Source: Acidobacteriota bacterium (lineage in GTDB: Bacteria; Actinomycetota; Acidimicrobiia; Spongiisociales; UBA5794). From it: DNA of 13,416 nt. The translations under genes and the position numbers were made by a program. Shown piece by piece: positions 7,557 to 13,416 of this stretch (positions within the stretch are counted from its first letter, which is position 1; each line of letters starts with the position of its first letter). The DNA lies in the NCBI GenBank assembly GCA_022574065.1, contig JACZST010000020.1, positions 1 to 13,416 of the forward strand, written 5' to 3'. The notes below the pieces were generated by a model. The model worked only from the letters and a program-made list of their open reading frames with translations, was not told where the DNA came from and made no database searches.

Positions 7557-7693
7557 CACGCCGAGCGCGCTGTTGCTCTCTGGCGGCGAGCGCCGACCTG
7601 ATCAGCCGATATCTGCGACGTGGCTCCGACTGGAAAGTGCTCTGGAACGCCACGCCCGGAGCGGGTTGTGCTCCACAGCCCTGGCCCCCGCGC

Positions 7694-9592
7694 TCATCTT
7701 GGAAATCCGATCGTGGCCAGGGCCGATGTGATCTCGTCGAAGATGGCCGGGTCGTCGACGGTCGCCGGCATCTCCCAGGGCTCGTCGTCGGCGATTTGGG
7801 CGATCGTGCCGCGGAGGATCTTGCCCGATCTCGTCTTCGGGAGGCGGTCGACGACGACCGCCGACTTGAACGCCGCTACCGGACCGATCTGCTGGCGCAC
7901 CGCTGCCACCACATCCGTGACGACTCCATCGGCGTCGCGATCGGCTCCGACCTTGAGTACGAGGAATCCAACAGGCTGCTGGCCCTTCAGCGAGTCGGCG
8001 ACGCCGACCACGGCGCACTCGGCGACATCGGGATGGGACATGAGCACCTCTTCGAGCGCACCGGTAGAGAGGCGATGGCCGGCCACATTGATGATGTCAT
8101 CGGTCCTGGCCATGACATAGACGTAGCCGTCCTCGTCGATGTAGCCGGCGTCGGCTGTCTCGTAGAACCCCGGGTACCTCGATAGGTAGGTGTCGACGAA
8201 CCGCTTCTCGGCGTTCCACAATGTGGGAAGCGCCGATGGCGGCATCGGCAGTCTGGCGCAGAGAGCGCCGATCTCCCCGGGAGGAAGCTCGGATCCGTCA
8301 GGTCCCACCACCGCCAGATCCCACCCTGGAGCGGGGCGCCCGGATGATCCGGGCACGACGGGCAGCACCTCGATGCCGAGACAGGTGGCGGTAATCGCCC
8401 ATCCCGTCTCCGTCTGCCACCAGTGATCGATCACCGGCACACCGAGCTGCTCCTCCGCCCAGTCGAGGGTGTCCGGGTCAACCCGTTCCCCGGCCAAGAA
8501 CAGAGAGCGGAACTCGCTGAGGTCATACCCGGCGATCAGGTCACCATTCGGGTCTTGCTGGCGGATCGCCCGGATGGCGGTTGGAGCGGTGAACATGCTC
8601 ACGACCCCGTGGTCGGCGATCACCCGCCAGAACGCACCGGCGTCAGGCGTTCCGACGGGTTTGCCTTCGTAGAGCACGGTCGTGCAGCCGTGGAGCAGCG
8701 GCGCGTACACGATGTAGGAGTGGCCGACGACCCAGCCAACGTCGGACGCCGCCCAGTAGACCTCGCCTGGGCTCACGTCGTAGATGTTCTGCATCGTCCA
8801 CTTCAGAGCAACGGCATGGCCTCCGTTGTCGCGAATGATCCCTTTCGGCTCGCCGGTGGTACCCGAGGTGTACAGGATGTAGAGCGGGTCGGTTGCGGCC
8901 ACCGGCACGCAGTCATGCGGGGTGGCGGTGGCAAGCTCTTGCTCCCAGTCGAGATCTCGCCCGGGCTGCATCTCGGCGGCGACCATCTCACGCTGGTAGA
9001 TGATGCAATGCTCGGGCTTGTGAGCCGCGATCTCAATGGCACTGTCGAGCAGCGGCTTGTACTCGATCACGCGGTCGACCTCGATGCCACACGACGCAGA
9101 GACGATCAGCTTTGGTTTGCAATCGTCGATGCGGATGGCGAGCTCTCGCGCGGCAAAGCCACCGAACACCACTGAATGGACCGCTCCGAGCCGTGCGCAC
9201 GCCAGCATCGCGATCGCCGCTTGTGGGATCATGGGCATATAGATGACGACCCGGTCCCCGCGCTCTACCCCCTGGCGATTCAACACCCCGGCGAAACGGG
9301 CGACCCGATCGCGCAGCTCTCGGTACGTAAACGTCTGTGTCGTTCCCGTGACGGCGCTGTCATAGATCAGGGCCGGTTGCTCGGCGCGATCGCCGTCGGC
9401 GTGACGATCGAGGGCGTTGTAACACGTGTTCAGCTCACCACCTACGAACCACCGGGCTGCGGGCGTGGTGTCGAGGTCCAGCACCGTGTCCCAGGGCCTG
9501 GTCCAGTCGATGTCACGGGCAGCTTCCGCCCAGAACTCCTCCGGCTGTTGCAACGATTTGGCATACGTGGAGGCGAAGGTGGGGCCGGTCAC
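7694..9592 (-). CDS. prpE: Propionyl-CoA synthetase (acetyl/propionyl-CoA ligase family)
   Basis: Activates propionate, perhaps also acetate, with ATP and CoA through an acyl-AMP, feeding propionyl-CoA metabolism in the cytoplasm. 632 residues, matching PrpE (about 628). An N-terminal ACAS_N-type segment (FWAEAARDIDW) leads to the AMP-binding core, with P-loop YTSGTTGEPKG at 241-251 followed by RDNGGHAVAL. Strong PrpE hallmarks are SDVGWVVGHSYIVYAPLL, APTAIRA, WWQTETGW and RTDDIINVAGHRLSTG. Lys591 in PKTRSGKILR is the adenylation Lys that sirtuin/Pat acetylation controls in the family. The start is GTG at 9592; an in-frame TAA lies 12-14 nt upstream of it, so no longer start exists. It is downstream of the PncA-like gene by 63 bp and may be part of that run or use its own promoter. 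Confidence 0.92.
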   Translation of the reverse strand: MTGPTFASTYAKSLQQPEEFWAEAARDIDWTRPWDTVLDLDTTPAARWFVGGELNTCYNALDRHADGDRAEQPALIYDSAVTGTTQTFTYRELRDRVARFAGVLNRQGVERGDRVVIYMPMIPQAAIAMLACARLGAVHSVVFGGFAARELAIRIDDCKPKLIVSASCGIEVDRVIEYKPLLDSAIEIAAHKPEHCIIYQREMVAAEMQPGRDLDWEQELATATPHDCVPVAATDPLYILYTSGTTGEPKGIIRDNGGHAVALKWTMQNIYDVSPGEVYWAASDVGWVVGHSYIVYAPLLHGCTTVLYEGKPVGTPDAGAFWRVIADHGVVSMFTAPTAIRAIRQQDPNGDLIAGYDLSEFRSLFLAGERVDPDTLDWAEEQLGVPVIDHWWQTETGWAITATCLGIEVLPVVPGSSGRPAPGWDLAVVGPDGSELPPGEIGALCARLPMPPSALPTLWNAEKRFVDTYLSRYPGFYETADAGYIDEDGYVYVMARTDDIINVAGHRLSTGALEEVLMSHPDVAECAVVGVADSLKGQQPVGFLVLKVGADRDADGVVTDVVAAVRQQIGPVAAFKSAVVVDRLPKTRSGKILRGTIAQIADDEPWEMPATVDDPAIFDEITSALATIGFPR

Positions 9593-9598
9593 GCACTC

Positions 9599-9604
9599 AA
9601 CTTA
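9599..9604 (-). promoter_or_regulatory. Candidate -10 element for prpE, leaderless geometry
   Basis: On the minus strand TAAGTT (pattern TANNNT) ends 6 nt before the GTG start of prpE, and no Shine-Dalgarno is visible. This spacing puts the expected transcription start on the GTG. No clear -35 is seen. Confidence 0.3.
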
Positions 9605-9655
9605 ATGCGGTGAGATGGACGGGGACGGCGATGCCCCGTCTTCTGCCGATCGAGG

Positions 9656-10237
9656 CTATTCGATCCCGACCCCGCAGGCCACCATCTCGGCGATCGCCCG
9701 TGCCCCGTCGCCTGGCTCGACATTGACGGGACGGGTGCCGTCGGCGAGCAACGTCGCCTCGAAGCCAAGCCGTACTGCATCGACCGCCGTATCGAGCACG
9801 CAGTAGTCGGTGGCGATGCCGACGACCGCGACCTTGGTGATTCCCTGGTCGCGCAGGAGCTGCTCGAGTCCGGTCGGCAACTCCTCGCCGGTTTCGAGGT
9901 TGCGTCCGGTGAACCCGGAGTAGCCGTCTTCGCCGGCGACACCGACCTGAACCACGGGCCCGTCGGCGACCAAATCGGGGTGGAACTCGGCGCCCCAGGT
10001 GTCATGGACACAGTGCACGGGCCAGATGCCCCCGTCCTCGGCGAAATGCGGCGTGTGCTCGGGGTGCCAGTCCTGGGTGCGAACGATGGTCGCTCCCGCA
10101 TCCTGAGCTGCCGCGATCTGGGCGTTGATGAACGGAAGCGTGTCCTCGCCGCCGGTGACGTACAGCGATCCTTCGGGGTCGGTGAAGTCGTTCTGCACGT
10201 CGACCACGATGAGCGCTGTGGCGCTCGAGTACTCCAC
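9656..10237 (-). CDS. pncA: Nicotinamidase-like cysteine hydrolase (PncA/isochorismatase fold), catalytic Lys replaced
   Basis: PncA deamidates nicotinamide to nicotinate, which PncB then uses. 193 residues, a normal PncA length. The family core is present: Asp13 in VVDVQNDF, metal ligands Asp56, His58, His64 and His75 (QDWHPEHTPHF then PVHC), the GYSGF loop at 105-109, and nucleophile Cys146 in IATDYC. The catalytic Lys, expected in a KG pair eight residues before the Tyr of YSGF, is instead Val98 (codon GTC at 9944-9946 read on the minus strand). The metal site, Asp and Cys are intact, so this is a whole protein with one key change. GTG at 10237 follows the sufU TAG with no gap, and GGAGG inside the sufU 3' end (10243-10247) serves as ribosome site, so translation is probably coupled. 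Another amide hydrolase of the family is a real alternative. Confidence 0.85.
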   Translation of the reverse strand: MEYSSATALIVVDVQNDFTDPEGSLYVTGGEDTLPFINAQIAAAQDAGATIVRTQDWHPEHTPHFAEDGGIWPVHCVHDTWGAEFHPDLVADGPVVQVGVAGEDGYSGFTGRNLETGEELPTGLEQLLRDQGITKVAVVGIATDYCVLDTAVDAVRLGFEATLLADGTRPVNVEPGDGARAIAEMVACGVGIE

Positions 10238-10690
10238 CTATGCCTCCACTCCTTCCAGGGCCTCGGCAAGGGTGGTCCAGGGGAGATCGGCGCACTTGAT
10301 GCGCACCGGGAACTTCCTGACACCCTGCAGCGCCTCGAGGTCGCCGAGCACTGAGCCCGGTCGATCGTGATCGAGGGGGTCCTCCCCCTCGTCGATACCC
10401 ATCATCAGCTTGAATTTGCCGGAAACCCCACGAACCTCGTCGATGGTCTTGCCCACGATGACGTCCATCATCATCGATCCCGAGGCCTGGGAGATCGAGC
10501 ACCCCTGGCCCTCGATTGCGGCATCGGTGACCGTTCCGTCCTCAACCCTGATGTCGAGAAAGAACTCGTCACCACACGAAGGATTCAATCCCTCGGCGTG
10601 GACGTGTGGACCGCTCAGCTTGCCGCGACGCCTGGGATTCCGATAGTGATCGAGGATCACCTGCCGGTACAGCTCCTTCAGATCTGCCAT
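10238..10690 (-). CDS. sufU: SufU, zinc-dependent sulfurtransferase for Fe-S cluster assembly
   Basis: Takes persulfide sulfur from the cysteine desulfurase SufS and passes it to the SUF scaffold; cytoplasmic, widespread in Gram-positive bacteria. 150 residues, a normal length. The opening LKELYRQVILDHYRNPR is typical. The zinc ligands are all there: Cys39 and Asp41 (NPSCGDE), Cys64 (GQGCSISQAS) and Cys133 (RIKCADLPW). The insert between residues 80 and 130 (about 18 residues longer than IscU) marks SufU rather than IscU. ATG at 10690 fits the family start; a GTG far upstream at 10822 in the same frame would add a composition-poor extension and is rejected. No Shine-Dalgarno, but a TATCGT lies 6 nt upstream, suggesting a leaderless message. 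The neighbouring sufS is upstream on the same strand, 180 bp away. Confidence 0.93.
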   Translation of the reverse strand: MADLKELYRQVILDHYRNPRRRGKLSGPHVHAEGLNPSCGDEFFLDIRVEDGTVTDAAIEGQGCSISQASGSMMMDVIVGKTIDEVRGVSGKFKLMMGIDEGEDPLDHDRPGSVLGDLEALQGVRKFPVRIKCADLPWTTLAEALEGVEA

Positions 10691-10696
10691 GAGCGA

Positions 10697-10702
10697 ACGA
10701 TA
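10697..10702 (-). promoter_or_regulatory. Candidate -10 element for sufU, leaderless geometry
   Basis: Minus-strand TATCGT ends 6 nt before the sufU ATG, with no ribosome-binding site between. It is the same hexamer, in the same GGTATCGT context, as the pncB candidate. The -35 is weak or absent. Confidence 0.35.
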
Positions 10703-10708
10703 CCGTTG

Positions 10709-10757
10709 CAGAGACGCTGCTTCGAGCGCGGACTGAAATGGTGACCGCTCGTCTCTG
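10709..10757. repeat. Interrupted inverted repeat in the sufS-sufU gap
   Basis: CAGAGACG (10709-10716) and CGTCTCTG (10750-10757) are perfect complements 33 nt apart, and AGCG (10725-10728) can pair with CGCT (10746-10749) inside. It lies just upstream of the sufU start, so it could be an operator or an mRNA fold if sufU is co-transcribed with sufS. There is no T-run to make it a terminator. Confidence 0.3.
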
Positions 10758-10870
10758 GAAGTGGAGCAATTTTTCCCGCTCTTGCCGCTTCGCGGCGGGC
10801 CGCTCGGGCCACGGCTCCGCAAATCGCCTTCACCGCCAAAGACCGGATCGTGCGGTGGTTGCGGAGCCTC

Positions 10871-11563
10871 TCAGGCGTCGAGTCCGAAGATCTTCCGTGC
10901 CTCCATCAGGGCATCGACGAGGCGGTCAACGTCATCGTGGGTGTTGTACACGTAGAAGGATGCTCGTGCGGTTGCTGCCACCTCGAGGTGGCGCATCAGC
11001 GGTTTGGCGCAGTGGTGGCCGGCCCGCACCGCGATGCCGTACTGGTCGAGGATGGTCGCCACGTCGTGGGCGTGAATGTCGGCCAGCTCGAAACTGACCG
11101 CACCGCCGCGCCGGTTTGGGTCGCTCGGTCCATACACGGTGAGCTCCGGCACATCGGCAAGGCGTTCCAGGGCATACCCTGTGATATCCACCTCGTGCTC
11201 GCGTACCGCGGTCATCCCGATCTTCTCCAGATAGTCGACCGCGGCTCCGAGCCCGATGGCCTGGGCGATCGGCGGTGTACCGGCCTCGAACTTCTGGGGG
11301 ACGGGAGCCCATCGCGATTCGTATAGCTGGACGTCGGAGATCATCTCCCCGCCACCCTCGGTGGGTTCCAGCTCCTCGAGGCGCTCCGCTTTGCCCCACA
11401 TCACCCCTATTCCCGTCGGGCCCAGCATCTTGTGCCCGGAGAACACCAGGAAATCGGCACCCAGCGCCTCCACGTCGGTTGGGTAATGCGGCACAAGTTG
11501 AGCGCCGTCGACGACGACGATGGCCCCTACGCTCTTGGCGGCGGCAACGAGTTGCCGAACATC
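10871..11563 (-). CDS. sufS: Cysteine desulfurase SufS, 5'-truncated at a sequence junction
   Basis: SufS is a PLP enzyme that takes sulfur from cysteine for Fe-S clusters and hands it to SufU, its neighbour here. About 230 C-terminal residues remain, from DVRQLVAAAKSVGA onward. Present are VVDGAQLVPH (Asp and Gln that hold PLP), FSGHKMLGPTG with the PLP-binding Lys, YESRWAPVPQKFEAGTPP, and RAGHHCAKPL with the catalytic Cys. About 175 N-terminal residues, including the THVSN(V/I)LGT-type segment normally just before, are missing. The minus frame stays open to 11812 but that part is antisense to an rfbB-like sequence and shows no SufS features. Either the gene is broken or the window is misjoined at about 11,528-11,563. 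If the join is an artefact the real gene is probably complete. Confidence 0.85.
   Translation of the reverse strand, partial: DVRQLVAAAKSVGAIVVVDGAQLVPHYPTDVEALGADFLVFSGHKMLGPTGIGVMWGKAERLEELEPTEGGGEMISDVQLYESRWAPVPQKFEAGTPPIAQAIGLGAAVDYLEKIGMTAVREHEVDITGYALERLADVPELTVYGPSDPNRRGGAVSFELADIHAHDVATILDQYGIAVRAGHHCAKPLMRHLEVAATARASFYVYNTHDDVDRLVDALMEARKIFGLDA
11528..11563. other. Junction between unrelated sequences (sufS minus / rfbB plus)
   Basis: Read on the minus strand, this stretch still fits SufS (DVRQLVAAAKS); read on the plus strand it already fits RfbB (YALGGGNELPNI against the family pattern YNIGGxNExxN). To the left, composition is GC-rich; to the right it becomes clearly more AT-rich within a few hundred bases. 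The dual fit suggests a short region of sequence similarity at which two molecules were joined. Confidence 0.6.
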
Positions 11564-11762
11564 GCCATTGTCCGCATGATCTGCGAATTGCTGGACGAAA
11601 AGTGCGCCCGGATCGACGGCAAATCCTATGCGGAGCAGATCAGCTTCGTGGCGGATCGACCGGGCCATGACTGGCGGTATGCGATCGACTTCACTAAGGC
11701 GCGCGGGGAACTGGGCTTTCGGGTCTCCACCCCCATTCCGCGAGGCGATGAGAAAAACAGTC
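11528..11762 (+). pseudogene. rfbB: dTDP-glucose 4,6-dehydratase C-terminal fragment with one frameshift
   Basis: RfbB/RmlB makes dTDP-4-keto-6-deoxyglucose for rhamnose and other deoxysugars. The plus frame YALGGGNELPNIAIVRMIC, then DGKSYAEQISFVADRPGHDWRYAID and ELGF, follows the RfbB C-terminus closely, including the strongly conserved DRPGHDxRYAID motif. After ELGFRVSTP the frame is lost; moving one base on, it resumes as FREAMRKTV, which lines up residue for residue with TFESGIRKTV of E. coli RfbB. One extra base therefore lies in or beside the C5 run at 11730-11734. The N-terminal approximately 240 residues are absent (NAD-binding site and catalytic Tyr), and the usual end after RKTVxWYL is not recognisable. 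It is a fragment and cannot be functional as it stands. Confidence 0.8.
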
Positions 11763-12032
11763 CACGCACTCACCGAAGCACTCGAAACGAAGGGTGTCAG
11801 CCATGGCTTCAAAAAAAGGAGTCAACTGACGCTGACCTCGCCGTTGCGGCCGAAGACCATTCCCGACGCTGTCGGCGAAAGGGCCGTGCTCAAGCTCATG
11901 TTCGGCGCTATGATCCGGTCCGTCAAACAGGAGTTCGATGACGAATACGAGGCCGAGAATAGCCCCGCAAAACCGGCATCAAACAACTCATCCCAGACAA
12001 AAATATCCAGCACTTCTCGGATTTCACCATGA
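11763..12032 (+). CDS. Short open frame of unknown function, coupled to the FkbH-like gene
   Basis: The frame that carries the RfbB tail continues without stop to TGA at 12030-12032, which overlaps the ATG of the next gene (ATGA). It includes KTIPDAVGERAVLKLMFGAMIRS and an acidic EFDDEYEAE stretch that look like real protein, then a Ser/Asn-rich tail. No start codon stands out; AAAAAAAGGAG at 11810-11820 could be a ribosome site, but the following ATG candidates are not at the right spacing. Carrier proteins are often encoded just before fkbH genes, and the acidic stretch would fit one, but I see no DSL-type phosphopantetheine motif. The final 20 codons may be in the wrong frame: two bases over, the reading is GIKQLIPDKNIQHFSDFT, which looks more protein-like. 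Function unknown. Confidence 0.25.
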   Translation, partial: HALTEALETKGVSHGFKKRSQLTLTSPLRPKTIPDAVGERAVLKLMFGAMIRSVKQEFDDEYEAENSPAKPASNNSSQTKISSTSRISP

Positions 12033-13416
12033 GTTTATCAGGCGCTTCATTTGTAGAGAGCCATATCAGTTGGCAGCGAGTGCTCTTCTCCGAAGATCTA
12101 AATCGTCTTGACCTCTTGAAGCTCGCGCCGGATTGGGATTGCGAGTCAATCTCCGTCCGTGTTCACAGAAACCACAATTTCGAGACCCTAGTAGGACCGG
12201 CCAACGCGTTTCTCGCCTACGCGCAACTATGTCCATCTTGGACCATCGGCGAGTACGACGACAGCCTGAGTTTTAATGTAAACGAAGGGGCTGATGTCGA
12301 AATTGTATGGATTGATTTCTTCCGATATCAAAAATCCCTGGGGCCGGATGAACTCTTCGATTGGTTTCAGGACAGATTACAAACTCTTCGACAAAATAGC
12401 TCGGCTCCGATTATCGCCGCCAACTGGGCTGGTTCTAGCCCGGCTGCGGAACGCTTCAACTCACGCCTCAATGAAGAGACTTCGGCTGCTGTGGGGATCG
12501 TCGTTTCCGATCAAGAGACGATCCGGTCACGCGTAGGTGATGGCTACTGGGACTGCGCGCGGAGTCATCTCACGGGCACCCGCCTGTCTGACCGCGCTTG
12601 TTTGGAATCTGCCAAGCATATAGGGAGCCAGTTGATTCCTGGGCTTTTACGTCCGGGGATCAAGGCCGTTGCGGTTGATCTCGATAACACTTTGTATCGC
12701 GGGGTTTTGGCCGAGGACGGCATTCGCGGCGTAACGCTGACGGCAGGCCATCGCAGACTTCAGGAACAACTGACCACGCTTCAATCGAAGGGTCTGCTCC
12801 TGGTTTGTTTGTCACGCAATGAACCGGTGGATGTCGAGCGCCTCTTCGCGGAGCGTCCAGACTTTCCTCTGAAAGCGACGCATTTCTCCGACTGGCGCGT
12901 CGGGTGGAATAGTAAGGCCCAAGGACTGCGCGGGGCTGCGCAAAAACTGGGCATCTCTGTGGACGCCTTCCTTTTCCTTGATGATAACACCGGTGAATTG
13001 GCAACAATGGCCGCCGAGTTGCCACAGGTGAGGTCACTCTACTCTGGATCAGCTCGGGAAACCACCTGCGCCCTACGATACTATCCATGCCTAACACCAC
13101 AACGCGTTTCCTCGACCGATACCGTACGGGCATCCGACCTCAAGGCCAATGAAGAGCGACAGAGTCTGGCGAATCAAGTTTCTGACCCATCCGAATACTT
13201 GCGGGCACTGGGGGTGAGTTTGACGTTTTATATGAGCCCTCGCGAACAATTGCAGCGCCTGCACGAGATGAGTCGCAAGACTAACCAGTTCAATCTGAAC
13301 GGTAAACGGTGGATTGAAGGAGCTTGGCGCAGGCACCTTAATCAACCCGACTCGTTTTTGATGCTAGTTTCTTACCAGGACAAATATGGTCCGCTTGGTA
13401 AGATCGCTGTGCTGAG
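12029..13416 (+). CDS. FkbH-like HAD-superfamily protein (3' end outside window)
   Basis: FkbH-family proteins load a glyceryl unit from 1,3-bisphosphoglycerate onto a carrier protein, or act as relatives in surface-glycan pathways. The frame from ATG 12029 is open through 462 codons to the window end. An N-terminal SGNH-like region of about 200 residues (LKLAPDWDCESISVRVHRNHN) precedes the HAD core. Motif I DLDNTLYRG has Asp217 and Asp219 (FkbH usually DLDNTLWGG), CLSRNEPVDV is motif II, Lys296 in WNSKAQGL and FLDDN with Asp318-Asp319 complete the site. SEYLRALGVSL and MSRKTNQFNLNGKRW (Lys417) are the FkbH C-terminal GNAT-like part. Only the last part of that domain is missing. It starts by ATGA overlap with the frame before it. 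Composition differs from the first 11.5 kb. The exact sugar or acyl partner cannot be told here. Confidence 0.88.
   Translation, partial: MSLSGASFVESHISWQRVLFSEDLNRLDLLKLAPDWDCESISVRVHRNHNFETLVGPANAFLAYAQLCPSWTIGEYDDSLSFNVNEGADVEIVWIDFFRYQKSLGPDELFDWFQDRLQTLRQNSSAPIIAANWAGSSPAAERFNSRLNEETSAAVGIVVSDQETIRSRVGDGYWDCARSHLTGTRLSDRACLESAKHIGSQLIPGLLRPGIKAVAVDLDNTLYRGVLAEDGIRGVTLTAGHRRLQEQLTTLQSKGLLLVCLSRNEPVDVERLFAERPDFPLKATHFSDWRVGWNSKAQGLRGAAQKLGISVDAFLFLDDNTGELATMAAELPQVRSLYSGSARETTCALRYYPCLTPQRVSSTDTVRASDLKANEERQSLANQVSDPSEYLRALGVSLTFYMSPREQLQRLHEMSRKTNQFNLNGKRWIEGAWRRHLNQPDSFLMLVSYQDKYGPLGKIAVL

Noticed and set aside
7557..7693. Terminator between the alpha/beta hydrolase and prpE
   Set aside because: GGAGC/GCTCC (7658-7674) can pair over a 7-nt loop, but there is no T-run on either strand and the stem is only 5 bp.
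10741..10800. Terminator after sufS formed by GCCGC-TTC-GCGGC (10784-10796)
   Set aside because: Read in the sufS direction the stem is followed by AAGAGCGGGAAAAATT, with A-runs rather than T-runs. It cannot serve as an intrinsic terminator for the minus strand.
10871..11812. A 313-residue minus-strand frame that could be called a complete SufS
   Set aside because: Only residues from about 11,563 downward resemble SufS. The first ~80 residues are antisense to an RfbB-like coding sequence and lack any aminotransferase feature.
12660..13133. Minus-strand frame opposite the FkbH core
   Set aside because: It lies antisense to HAD motifs I, II and IV and to a 462-codon open frame. It has no features of its own.
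1..13416. CRISPR arrays, tRNA or rRNA genes, transposases
   Set aside because: No spaced direct repeats, cloverleaf-type arms with a T-loop GTTCRA, or transposase motifs were seen on either strand.

Overview
The window reads as about 11.5 kb of a GC-rich actinobacterial chromosome joined at roughly 11,530-11,563 to about 1.9 kb of visibly more AT-rich DNA of a different character. The actinobacterial assignment rests on the FumC subtype (GKVNPVIPEA instead of GKVNPTQCEA), a class III cyclase/STAND-ATPase/TPR protein, the SufS-SufU pair, and candidate leaderless starts. A deep-branching actinobacterium such as Acidimicrobiia is possible, but that is only inference. There are no RNA genes, CRISPR arrays or insertion sequences that I can support.

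Layout of the first part. A fumarase C-terminus (1-714, +) faces a 949-residue signalling protein (780-3629, -) with an N-terminal cyclase-type domain, an NTPase module and a TPR tail. That gene is transcribed divergently from a small cupin (3732-4046, +). Next come nicotinate phosphoribosyltransferase pncB (4099-5655, +) and a HAD hydrolase (5644-6339, -) that overlap tail to tail by 12 bp. A 404-bp gap holds a hairpin and what looks like the stub of a DUF4242-type gene. An alpha/beta hydrolase follows (6744-7556, +). A minus-strand run comprises truncated sufS (10871-11563), sufU (10238-10690), a PncA-family hydrolase (9656-10237) abutting sufU with no gap, and a propionyl-CoA synthetase (7694-9592).

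Functional themes. PncA-family hydrolase plus PncB would make nicotinamide to nicotinate to NaMN (NAD salvage), but the PncA-like protein carries Val where the catalytic Lys is expected, so its activity is open. SufS and SufU are the cysteine desulfurase and its zinc-dependent sulfur acceptor for Fe-S cluster assembly. FumC and PrpE serve central carbon metabolism. Three starts (pncB, sufU, prpE) have a TANNNT hexamer 6-8 nt upstream, which fits leaderless transcripts.

The last 1.9 kb. At the junction the minus-strand sufS frame loses its first approximately 175 codons, and a plus-strand dTDP-glucose 4,6-dehydratase (rfbB) C-terminus begins, with a one-base frameshift. After an unclear short frame, a large FkbH-like gene starts at 12029 and runs off the window end (462 codons, no stop). 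This is the signature of a surface-polysaccharide or glyceryl-unit biosynthesis locus. Because two unrelated genes are both cut at the same point, the join is either an illegitimate recombination/transfer boundary or an assembly chimera. I do not see a clearly novel system; the junction, the Lys-less PncA homologue and the FkbH gene are the items most worth checking.
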